Below are positions 50,940 to 58,315 of a DNA stretch of 64,000 bases, piece by piece; position 1 is the first letter of the stretch; the number at the start of each line of letters is the position of its first letter. The stretch covers positions 1,226,065 through 1,290,064 of the forward strand of contig NZ_NQMO01000001.1 of NCBI RefSeq assembly GCF_002257645.1. Direction: 5' to 3'. The notes beneath the pieces were generated by a model. The model was not told where the DNA came from, searched no databases, and saw nothing but the letters and a program-made list of their open reading frames with translations. Made by a program: the position numbers and the translations under genes. The stretch comes from Paenibacillus sp. XY044 (lineage in GTDB: Bacteria > Bacillota > Bacilli > Paenibacillales > Paenibacillaceae).

Positions 50940-51526
50940 TGCCCCGCACTCAAGAAGAGAATGAGCGAATCCGCCAGCAGACCAAGGCGAAGATCCGCGA
51001 TGCAGCCATGGAGCTTTTTATGAGAAAGGGCTACCATGCCACCTCGATCGATGATGTGTCCAAACACGCTGGCGTGTCCAAGGGGCTACTATACAACTAC
51101 TACAAAGGTAAAGAAGAACTGCTGGGGACCATGGTCGAAGCCAGAATTGAAGAATTGATTCAGGTTATGGAGAAGGCGGAGGCATTGGAAACGCCTGCAG
51201 AGCAGCTGAGACATATCGTCGAGGGGGCCATCGAGAATGTGCAGCGTTTCCCTGAAGTGTTCCGATTCTATCTTCATCTGCAGACCCAGCCGGAAGCGGA
51301 CGAAGCGGTCGCCCAGCACGGTAAGCTCCTGGTGGAGGAAAGTGCTCGCCAGTTTCAAATTCAGTGCCGAATGTTCGGAAAACTGGGAGCAGCCGATCCG
51401 GTTGCAAGATCATTGTATTTTTCCTCTGCATTGCAGGGAATTATGCTAATGATCTCGACTTACCCGGATGAGTTTCCAGTCGAGGCGATGAAGCGGCAAA
51501 TCGTTGTGGATTTCTGCCAAGGTTAG
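50939..51526 (+). CDS. TetR-family transcriptional regulator
   Basis: A 195-residue repressor: helix-turn-helix DAAMELFMRKGYHATSIDDV and SKHAGVSKGLLYNYYKGKEE in the first 60 residues, then a helical ligand-binding domain. Start overlaps the hydrolase stop (TAATG), so the two are coupled. It likely represses this operon through the half-sites at 50119-50159 until the hydrolase substrate or a related ligand appears. Terminator at 51580. Confidence 0.88.
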   Translation: MPRTQEENERIRQQTKAKIRDAAMELFMRKGYHATSIDDVSKHAGVSKGLLYNYYKGKEELLGTMVEARIEELIQVMEKAEALETPAEQLRHIVEGAIENVQRFPEVFRFYLHLQTQPEADEAVAQHGKLLVEESARQFQIQCRMFGKLGAADPVARSLYFSSALQGIMLMISTYPDEFPVEAMKRQIVVDFCQG

Positions 51527-51579
51527 CGTCAGTCGTAAAGAGGCGCTCAGCCGCCTAACATTGAATTGAATGACTAGTG

Positions 51580-51606
51580 AACAGCCGCTCCGCGGCTGTT
51601 TTTTTG
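51580..51606 (+). terminator. Terminator after the TetR gene
   Basis: Stem ACAGCCGC (51581-51588) / GCGGCTGT (51592-51599), loop TCC, then T7. Confidence 0.85.
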
Positions 51607-51741
51607 CTGTTCAAGGTTGTGCACTCGCGGCACATTTAGCTGAAGGACTCCATTGGAATAGAAGATATCAATGAAATAAAAGGATAGAAGATTCTCATGA
51701 AAGCTTTTTTGCCAGCAGACGTGTTTTTCTCTATCAATCTA

Positions 51742-51770
51742 TTGACTTCCACAATTAATGACCATATAAT
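51742..51770 (+). promoter_or_regulatory. Strong sigma-A promoter of the ammonium transporter operon
   Basis: TTGACT (51742-51747) and a perfect TATAAT (51765-51770) with 17-bp spacing, 36 bases before the first start codon. Confidence 0.8.
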
Positions 51771-51789
51771 CAACTAAAGTGACCCGATG

Positions 51790-51806
51790 TGTAAGGAGAC
51801 CTGACA
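51790..51806 (+). promoter_or_regulatory. GlnR/TnrA-type site overlapping the ribosome site
   Basis: TGTAAGGAGACCTGACA fits TGTNA-N7-TNACA at all fixed positions. It is downstream of the start point, where it could repress when bound, and precedes ammonium-transporter genes, as expected for nitrogen control. It also contains the ribosome site, so coincidence is possible. Confidence 0.4.
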
Positions 51807-52222
51807 TGGTTATCATCGACGAAGTGTACCGCAATATCAGTTTTGATATGCCGGAACAGGAGTTATCCATTTTACTTGAACGCATTAAAGCTGCGAAAGA
51901 AGAAGATGTTGAAGCGTTAAAGAACAAGATCGACAAATACGAGCAAAAGCGGCGTGCAGAAGAAGCGCTGTATCAATCATTGTCACCGATCCGCCGGTTG
52001 TTTGCAGGGCGGCCTGCGAGTCATCACCAGGCTGTCGAGTACATGGTCCATGTCAAAGAACGGTTCAAGAAGATCGACGCGATTAAGCTCAGTATTCGGG
52101 AACTGGATCAGGTACTTCATATTTTGCGTATGCCAATAAGGGATTCGAACGAGGTCTTCCTGTCTCCTGAGCTGATCCGGGAAATCAGACATCTTCGGGA
52201 AAGGGAGGCATCACAGGAATGA
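51806..52222 (+). CDS. Unknown coiled-coil protein coupled to the ammonium transporter
   Basis: A 138-residue charged, helical protein with no recognised family. Residues about 25-60 (ILLERIKAAKEEDVEALKNK through KYEQKRRAEEALYQ) and 80-105 look like coiled coil; there is no membrane segment or Cys. AAGGAG precedes the ATG. Its stop overlaps the transporter start (ATGA), so the two proteins are coupled. Ammonium transporters are usually paired with a GlnK/PII protein encoded next door; no PII gene is seen, and this protein is not PII-like, so it may be an alternative partner. That is inference. Confidence 0.75.
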   Translation: MVIIDEVYRNISFDMPEQELSILLERIKAAKEEDVEALKNKIDKYEQKRRAEEALYQSLSPIRRLFAGRPASHHQAVEYMVHVKERFKKIDAIKLSIRELDQVLHILRMPIRDSNEVFLSPELIREIRHLREREASQE

Positions 52223-53505
52223 ACTTATCGCTTGAATCTTTGGGCGCAGGAATGGATACCGTGTGGGTCGTTCTCAGCGCCGCCATGATTCTGCTGATGG
52301 AGGGCGGATTTGCCCTGCTTGAGGCAGGATTTGTTCGTTATAAGAACAGCGTTAACATCATTATGAAGGTGTTCGCCGATATTACGATCGGCACTTTGGT
52401 CTTTTATGTATTCGGTTTCGCGCTCATGTACGGAAAGGACGCTGGGGGGATCATCGGGACGAGCGGTTTTGTCCTTGGAGGCGATTTAACCCACCTTCAA
52501 CTACCGGTTTCGCTGGATACGTACTGGCTGTTCCAAGCGGCATTCACCATCGCCGTTATTTCGATCGTTTCGGGAGCAGTCGCCGAACGGATCAATTTCA
52601 GGGCGTATTTGCTGTACATTGTCCTGATGACCGGTTTGATTTATCCGGTCGGCGGTCACTGGGCTTGGGGCGGCGGGTGGCTGACCAAGCTCGGTATGCA
52701 GGATTTTGCCGGTTCGGCCGTCATTCACGCGCTCGGAGGCTTCTCGGCACTGGCTGCTGCGATGATCGTGGGTCCCCGGAAAGGGAAATTCAATAAATCG
52801 GGTGTCAGCACGATCGCCCTGCCGAGTAACCTGCCACTTGCTTCGGTGGGCGCTTTCCTTCTCTGGTTCGGCTGGTTTGGCTTCAACGCCGGCAGCACGC
52901 TGAGCGCAACCGACGTCCGAATCGGTCATATCGCGCTGACGACGATGCTGTCCGCGGCATCCGGCGGAGCCGTCACGCTGGTGTATACACTTTTCCGCTA
53001 CCAACGTTCCGACGCGCCATCCGTTATTAACGGCTCACTGGCCGGACTCGTCGGAATTACGGCCGGATGCGCTTTTGTCAGCGATACCGCCGCCATCCTG
53101 ATCGGAGCGGTATCGGGACTGCTTATGATGGGGGCAACCAGCTGGCTGGAGGCACGGCGGATTGACGATCCCGTCGGCGCTTTTCCGGTGCACGCCATAT
53201 CCGGAGCGTGGGGAGCCATTGCCGTAGGGCTGTTCGCGACAGACGGCGGACTCTTCTACAGCGGCAGCTGGCATTTGCTTGGCGTTCAGGCACTGGGTCT
53301 TGCCGCGCTGGCAGCATGGGGATTTGTCCTCACCTGGGTCGGCCTGAAGCTGATTGGACTCATCGTCCCTGTTCGTTCCAGCGAAGAGGAAGAAGAGATC
53401 GGCCTCGATATCAGTTATCATGGTATCATGGCAGCGGACCGGTCCCACGAGTTTATCGACCATGAAGTCCACTATTTAATGAATGAGGAACATCGGAATG
53501 CATAG
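52219..53505 (+). CDS. amt: Ammonium transporter (Amt family)
   Basis: A 428-residue membrane protein with eleven predicted segments that takes up ammonium. The twin pore histidines are H170 in AVIHALGG and H325 in FPVHAISG; LLWFGWFGFNAGSTLSA and ALLEAGFVRYKNSVNI are Amt signatures. The cytoplasmic C-terminus has an acidic stretch SEEEEEIGLDISYHG, where PII proteins dock in other species. The start overlaps the unknown gene upstream. Expression is probably nitrogen-controlled (candidate GlnR/TnrA site at 51790). A terminator follows. Confidence 0.93.
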   Translation: MNLSLESLGAGMDTVWVVLSAAMILLMEGGFALLEAGFVRYKNSVNIIMKVFADITIGTLVFYVFGFALMYGKDAGGIIGTSGFVLGGDLTHLQLPVSLDTYWLFQAAFTIAVISIVSGAVAERINFRAYLLYIVLMTGLIYPVGGHWAWGGGWLTKLGMQDFAGSAVIHALGGFSALAAAMIVGPRKGKFNKSGVSTIALPSNLPLASVGAFLLWFGWFGFNAGSTLSATDVRIGHIALTTMLSAASGGAVTLVYTLFRYQRSDAPSVINGSLAGLVGITAGCAFVSDTAAILIGAVSGLLMMGATSWLEARRIDDPVGAFPVHAISGAWGAIAVGLFATDGGLFYSGSWHLLGVQALGLAALAAWGFVLTWVGLKLIGLIVPVRSSEEEEEIGLDISYHGIMAADRSHEFIDHEVHYLMNEEHRNA

Positions 53506-53520
53506 CCGTTTGATATGTTC

Positions 53521-53560
53521 AAAAGGAACTGTCCAAAGCATCCTCGGACCGTTCCTTTTT
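53521..53560 (+). terminator. Terminator after amt
   Basis: AAAAGGAACTGTCC (53521-53534) pairs with GGACCGTTCCTTTT (53546-53559) with one mismatch, then T. Confidence 0.8.
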
Positions 53561-53704
53561 GCTTATCAGCTTTTATTTTGACCTTGGTACGGGGGTTGTG
53601 CTTCTCTTTGGTCTAAAATAGCAATCAGTAAGAAATGAAGGTTTTCCCACTGTGATACGCTGATCTGGAAGAGTTGATAATTCACAGGGAAAGGATGTTT
53701 CAAG

Positions 53705-54115
53705 ATGGGCGTATTGAAACCATTTATTTACTCGGAAGATGCAAGAAGCCAGGCGGATTTCTATATCCGTTCGCTTGGCGGCAACCTGGAATCCGTTATA
53801 ACTCATGGGGAGTCGATGGGAGTGCAGAATGATTTGCAAGATAAGGTGATTCATATGTGCTTATCGGTCGCCGGAGGCAACTATATCTTTATGTCGGACT
53901 CGATGGAGTCGAATCTTCAGGGCAACAATATGTCGCTTAATATCGACTACTCCTCCGCAGAGGAAGCCGGCGAGGTGTTTTTGAGGCTTGCAGAGGGCGG
54001 CCATGTGATTTATCCGTTTGAACAGCAGCCGTTCGGGTTGTACCTGGGCGAACTTACGGATCGATTCGGTGTTCGTTGGATGATTACAGCTCCCTCCATA
54101 TCCGCCCTATCTTAA
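53705..54115 (+). CDS. PhnB-like VOC protein
   Basis: A 136-residue glyoxalase-fold protein of the PhnB/3-demethylubiquinone methyltransferase-like group: KPFIYSEDARSQADFYIRSL at the start, NYIFMSDS, MSLNIDYSSAEEAGEVFLRL and LTDRFGVRWMI at the end. The typical metal-site Glu/His are not all evident. Function unknown. The ATG follows AAAGGATG. A single-gene unit with a terminator downstream. Confidence 0.82.
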   Translation: MGVLKPFIYSEDARSQADFYIRSLGGNLESVITHGESMGVQNDLQDKVIHMCLSVAGGNYIFMSDSMESNLQGNNMSLNIDYSSAEEAGEVFLRLAEGGHVIYPFEQQPFGLYLGELTDRFGVRWMITAPSISALS

Positions 54116-54151
54116 ACCTTCCGATAATTCAGCAGGCGATTGTTCGTAACC

Positions 54152-54191
54152 CCCCCGCTTGAAGTTTATGCGGGGGTAATTTGTTTTTTTT
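54152..54191 (+). terminator. Terminator after the PhnB-like gene
   Basis: Stem CCCCCGC (54152-54158) / GCGGGGG (54170-54176), 11-base loop, then TAATTTGTTTTTTTT. Confidence 0.75.
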
Positions 54192-54243
54192 AGCTAACTT
54201 CTGACGATAGGTGCCTCTGTTATTCATATCATAGGGGCTCTCT

Positions 54244-55110
54244 CTATCGGGTTGTAGAGTTATGTCTGTAATGCGATGGGGTGTGGCCGACAATCTGCTT
54301 GAACTTACGGTGAAAATGAGGCATGCTGTCAAATCCGCAGGCCAGGGCGATGCTGCTGACGCTGTCACCGGTGCGGAGCAGCAGCTCCTTGGCCCGGATC
54401 ACCCGTTTGGCGGTGATATATTCCGTTACGCTCATCCCGGTTAGCTGTTTGAACACTCGGCTGAAATGGGCCGAGCTTACGGAGGCAAGGCGGCTCAACG
54501 AACGGAGGCCGATTTGCTCGCAGTAATGATCGTCGATATACAGCAAAATTTGCCGCATCCAGTTCGGACCGGCGAATGGGCCATGGTAATGATTGACGCC
54601 TGCGTTTTGTCCCCGATGGATCAGCAGCAATAAGTACTGGATTGATAAAACAATCGAATGGCGGAACCCCGAGGTTTGCAGCGTTAATTCGGAATGCATG
54701 GCGGCCAGTTTATCTTCGAGCTGCGTTTCCAAGGCGGCGGGGCACTCCAGTTTATAAGCACGGTTCAAACTGGAGCTGTCAAAGCAATGCAAATAAGAGA
54801 AGGATTCCCCCAGAGAGGACTGCCGAACGAGATCCGGACTAAAAAACACGGCTGTGGACGTGACGGGATCGTCCTTATCCGGGAAAGCTTTATGGATCGT
54901 GCTGCCGGGGATGATGAACAAATCCCCGCGGCGCATTTCGTAAATGGTTCGGTCGATAAAAAAGGAACCTATGCCCGAGTGGACATACACCAGCTCATGC
55001 CAGTCGTGAAGGTGATGCGGCAGTTCCAGCTGCGCCGTCTTCCGGTCACGGTAATTCAATGAAAATGGAAATTCCGGCTGTGCGTCGAATTGTTTGCGAA
55101 TCGGATTCAT
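54244..55110 (-). CDS. AraC-family regulator of the L-sugar oxidation genes
   Basis: A 288-residue regulator. The N-terminal cupin half (about 1-170) reads HHLHDWHELVYVHSGIGSFF and RRGDLFIIPGSTIHKAF, typical of sugar-sensing AraC proteins; the C-terminal part (about 185-285) is a double helix-turn-helix with SRLASVSSAHFSRVFKQLTG and IALACGFDSMPHFHRKFKQI. It is divergent from the lactonase-oxidoreductase set, 212 bases away, and probably activates it in the presence of an L-sugar such as L-fucose or L-galactose. Confidence 0.88.
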   Translation of the reverse strand: MNPIRKQFDAQPEFPFSLNYRDRKTAQLELPHHLHDWHELVYVHSGIGSFFIDRTIYEMRRGDLFIIPGSTIHKAFPDKDDPVTSTAVFFSPDLVRQSSLGESFSYLHCFDSSSLNRAYKLECPAALETQLEDKLAAMHSELTLQTSGFRHSIVLSIQYLLLLIHRGQNAGVNHYHGPFAGPNWMRQILLYIDDHYCEQIGLRSLSRLASVSSAHFSRVFKQLTGMSVTEYITAKRVIRAKELLLRTGDSVSSIALACGFDSMPHFHRKFKQIVGHTPSHYRHNSTTR

Positions 55111-55258
55111 AACTCTGCCCCTTGAACTTATTCGGACCCATCAGCCAGACCTCCAGAATCCTTATACGATCATGGTTGGTTGTGGAAGGTCAGCGAATGG
55201 GTTGTTTTTATTGAACATATCAAAATCGGCTATGATTTTGCAACATTTCGTTCTTTTA

Positions 55259-55301
55259 GAACCGATCTGTTGTTGATATATTGAAGAAAGAACATCGGTT
55301 C
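55259..55301. promoter_or_regulatory. Inverted repeat upstream of the lactonase gene
   Basis: GAACCGAT (55259-55266) and ATCGGTTC (55294-55301) are perfect 8-base inverted repeats, 35 bases centre to centre, directly ahead of the lactonase start. A possible operator for the divergent AraC regulator. Confidence 0.35.
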
Positions 55302-55322
55302 ACAAGAAAGGAGGGGACTGCA

Positions 55323-56168
55323 ATGCGAATTGACGCTCACCAGCATTACTGGAGCATCGCCCGGGACGACTACGGCTGGATTACGCCGGCCATCCCCGTC
55401 CTGTATCGGGATTATCAACCGGCTGATCTGCTTCCTCATCTGGTCAAGCATCATCTGGATGGAACGATCCTCGTGCAAGCCGCGCCAACTTATGAAGAAA
55501 CCGATTATATTCTTGGACTCGCGGCTCACGAGGATAGAATCCGGGGGGTGGTCGGGTATTTGAATCTCGCGGATGATTGCCACAGGGAACACTTTCATCG
55601 TTTTACGCAGCATCCGAAATTCGTCGGCTTCCGCCTCATGATCCAGGATATGCCAAACGCAGATGCGATCCTGGAACCTTCCTATGTTGCATCGCTCAGA
55701 CATTATGCCAGCCTTAACTTTCCGGTCGATCTGCTGGTCCGGTCCGATCAACTGGAGACGTTAATCCGGCTGATCGAGCAAATCCCGGATCTGCATGCGG
55801 TGATCGACCATCTGGCGAAGCCGAGCATCGCTGCAGGACAAATGGAGCCTTGGACCGGATACATCAAAGAGTTGGCATCCTACCCGAACCTGTACTGCAA
55901 GCTGTCCGGCATGGTGACCGAAGCGGTTCATGACGGCTGGAAGCCGGTACAGCTCATGCCTTACATCCGCCATGTGCTGAATTGTTTTGGCGCAGACCGG
56001 GTGATGTTCGGCAGCGACTGGCCGGTGTGCCTGATGGCATCAAGCTATGACGGAGTGGTGGACGCACTTGAGAAAGCGCTCCCATCGGCTTGGGGAAAAG
56101 CAGAAAACCTGAAGTTGTTCGGCGGCAACGCCGAGAAGTTTTACAGGCTTGAGGACGTGACATGGTGA
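55323..56168 (+). CDS. L-fucono/L-galactono/L-rhamnono-lactonase-like amidohydrolase
   Basis: A 281-residue TIM-barrel amidohydrolase of the COG3618 group, which opens sugar lactones to acids (L-fuconate, L-galactonate or L-rhamnonate). The start MRIDAHQHYWSI has metal ligands H6 and H8; GTILVQAAPTYEETDYIL, VIDHLAKPSI, LYCKLSGMVTEA and MFGSDWPVC are family motifs. ATG at 55323 after GGAGGGGACT; the frame extends upstream without a ribosome site. First of a three-gene set with a dehydrogenase likely to make its lactone and a second one downstream. Confidence 0.88.
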   Translation: MRIDAHQHYWSIARDDYGWITPAIPVLYRDYQPADLLPHLVKHHLDGTILVQAAPTYEETDYILGLAAHEDRIRGVVGYLNLADDCHREHFHRFTQHPKFVGFRLMIQDMPNADAILEPSYVASLRHYASLNFPVDLLVRSDQLETLIRLIEQIPDLHAVIDHLAKPSIAAGQMEPWTGYIKELASYPNLYCKLSGMVTEAVHDGWKPVQLMPYIRHVLNCFGADRVMFGSDWPVCLMASSYDGVVDALEKALPSAWGKAENLKLFGGNAEKFYRLEDVTW

Positions 56169-56219
56169 CAAATATCATTGCAGGTCCATGGACTGAAAAG
56201 AAGGGTTGGTGAAGTCGAG

Positions 56220-57167
56220 GTGAAATACCGGAAGTTAGGAAAAACATGCCTGGAGGTATCGGCGCTAGGTTTTGGCGCTTCCTCGTTAGGCTCTGTATTC
56301 CGAGACACGGATGAGCAGGAGAGCATACGGACCGTGCATGAGGCGATCGACAGCGGAATCAATTATATTGATGTCTCGCCTTATTACGGATTGACCAAAG
56401 CCGAAACCGTGCTCGGGAAGGCGCTTACGGAAATTCCGCGCGACCGGTACCTGCTGTCAACCAAGGCCGGACGTTACGGGGAACACGAATTCGATTTTTC
56501 GCATAACCGGATTCTGACGAGTCTGGAGGAGAGCTTAAAGCGGCTGCACGTGAATGAAGTGGATATTTTGTTCCTCCACGATATCGAGTTCGTCCCGGCG
56601 CCGATCATTCTGGAGGAAGCCATACCTGCGCTCGAGAAGCTGAAGCAGGCGGGCAAAATCCGGTTTGCCGGCATTTGCGGGCTGCCGCTTGCGCTGTTTG
56701 AGACGTTTCTGCCGCAAACCGATATCGATGCGATCATTTCCTACTGCCATTATTCGCTGAATGACACCAGTCTTCTGGACTTAATGCCGCTTCTCTCGGA
56801 AAAGAACACGGGACTGGTCAACGCCTCTCCTATTTCTATGGGCCTGCTGAGCACCCGGGGAACGCCGTCCTGGCATCCAGCCGGTCCGGAAATCAAGGAG
56901 GCCTGCCAGAAGGCGGCGCAGTTCTGCGCAGATCAAGGGGAAGATATCGCGAAGCTCGCGGTACAATTTTCCACCTCCAATGAGCGTATTCCCACCACGC
57001 TGGTCAGCACGGCCAATCCGCACAACATCCGCAGGAACGCTTCCTGGGTGGAGGAACCGATGGATGAGCGGTTGCTAAATGAAGTGCTCGCCATTTTGGA
57101 GCCCGTTCATAACCGGACCTGGATTAGCGGAAGACCCGAATATAACGCGAAAATAGGGGAGGCCTGA
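56220..57167 (+). CDS. Aldo/keto reductase (L-galactose/L-fucose dehydrogenase type)
   Basis: A 316-residue (alpha/beta)8 NAD(P)-dependent oxidoreductase that in this family oxidises L-galactose or L-fucose to the lactone. KYRKLGKTCLEVSALGFGA at the N-terminus and the tetrad D51, Y56, K82 and H120 (in INYIDVSPYYG, STKAGRYG, LFLHDIE) are intact. GTG at 56220 gives the standard N-terminus; the ribosome site is weak, and a TTG at 56178 is the alternative. Sits 51 bases after the lactonase stop and one base before the zinc dehydrogenase start. Confidence 0.88.
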   Translation: MKYRKLGKTCLEVSALGFGASSLGSVFRDTDEQESIRTVHEAIDSGINYIDVSPYYGLTKAETVLGKALTEIPRDRYLLSTKAGRYGEHEFDFSHNRILTSLEESLKRLHVNEVDILFLHDIEFVPAPIILEEAIPALEKLKQAGKIRFAGICGLPLALFETFLPQTDIDAIISYCHYSLNDTSLLDLMPLLSEKNTGLVNASPISMGLLSTRGTPSWHPAGPEIKEACQKAAQFCADQGEDIAKLAVQFSTSNERIPTTLVSTANPHNIRRNASWVEEPMDERLLNEVLAILEPVHNRTWISGRPEYNAKIGEA

Positions 57168-57168
57168 G

Positions 57169-58185
57169 ATGAAAGGCATCTTATGTTCAGCCGTCGGTCA
57201 TTTTGACATGGCCCTGGATCTGCCGGAGCCCGTGCTGGAATCGGGGCATGCCGTGATCGAGATCAAACGGGTCGGAATTTGCGGAACGGACCTGCACGCA
57301 TTCCGCGGCAACCAACCGTTCTTTACTTATCCGAGAATCCTAGGGCATGAGCTCGCAGGGATCATTAAGGAAACCAGCCCTAACGAAGAAGGGCTGCAAG
57401 CCGGCGATCAGGTCAGCATTATTCCTTATTTGCACTGCGGGACGTGCATTGCCTGCCGCAGCGGGAAGACCAATTGCTGCACGGATATGCAGGTCCTCGG
57501 CGTTCATACGGACGGCGGCATGCGCGAACGCATCTCCGTTCCGGTGACCCATTTGATCCGGACGGACGGGCTGACGCTCGACCAGACCGCGGTCATCGAA
57601 CCGCTGGCCATTGGTGCCCATGCCGTACGAAGATCGGGTCTTTCAGCCGGTGAGACGGCGCTTGTCATCGGGGGCGGGCCGATCGGGCTCGGGGTGATGG
57701 CATTTGCCAGGGCCCGGGGGGCCCGGGTGATCGCGATGGATGTGAATGACGAACGTCTCGCTTTTTGCGGGGAATGGGTTCAGGCGGATGCACTGGTTAA
57801 CGCGTTACGGAATCCGGATGAACAGATTGCAGCCGCTTGCGGCGGTGAATTACCTTCGGTCGTATTTGACGCTACGGGAAATGCACAGTCGATGACCGAC
57901 GCGTTCCGTTATACCGCCCATGGCGGGAGATTGGTCTATGTCGGACTGGTCAAGGCGGATATCCGGTTTCATGATCCGGAATTCCATAAACGGGAGCTGA
58001 CGCTGCTGGCCAGCCGCAACGCAACGCGTGAGGATTTCACGCATGTGCTCGATACAATCCGGTCAGGAGGGATCGACGTCGGTTCCTATGTCACGCACCG
58101 GGCTGCATTTGACGATATGATTGAACAATTCAACGTTTGGCTGGACCCGGCATCCAAGGTCATCAAAGCGATGGTCGAAATTTAG
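57169..58185 (+). CDS. Zinc-dependent alcohol/sugar-acid dehydrogenase (MDR family)
   Basis: A 338-residue medium-chain dehydrogenase. Catalytic zinc ligands C38, H60 and E61 (ICGTDLH, LGHELAG); structural-zinc cysteines C90, C93, C96 and C104; NAD loop VIGGGPIGLGVMAFARA. It resembles LgoD/L-galactonate-5-dehydrogenase and L-threonine/sorbitol dehydrogenase-like enzymes. In this operon it probably oxidises the sugar acid made by the lactonase (for example L-galactonate to D-tagaturonate), inferred from context. It starts one base after the aldo/keto reductase stop, so translation is coupled. A terminator follows. Confidence 0.88.
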   Translation: MKGILCSAVGHFDMALDLPEPVLESGHAVIEIKRVGICGTDLHAFRGNQPFFTYPRILGHELAGIIKETSPNEEGLQAGDQVSIIPYLHCGTCIACRSGKTNCCTDMQVLGVHTDGGMRERISVPVTHLIRTDGLTLDQTAVIEPLAIGAHAVRRSGLSAGETALVIGGGPIGLGVMAFARARGARVIAMDVNDERLAFCGEWVQADALVNALRNPDEQIAAACGGELPSVVFDATGNAQSMTDAFRYTAHGGRLVYVGLVKADIRFHDPEFHKRELTLLASRNATREDFTHVLDTIRSGGIDVGSYVTHRAAFDDMIEQFNVWLDPASKVIKAMVEI

Positions 58186-58213
58186 CTCCATATCAGCATG
58201 AGGTGAAATTAAG

Positions 58214-58242
58214 AACGGCCGTCTTCAAAGACGGCCGTTTTT
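58214..58242 (+). terminator. Terminator after the L-sugar oxidation set
   Basis: AACGGCCGTCTT (58214-58225) pairs with AAGACGGCCGTT (58228-58239), followed by T residues; strong 10-12 bp stem. Confidence 0.85.
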
Positions 58243-58315
58243 GCGCAAATTTGTGGTGCTTGCAGGAACAAAATGAAGGCTGACACATTCAAACCATGAA
58301 AGGTCAGGTGGTTCC

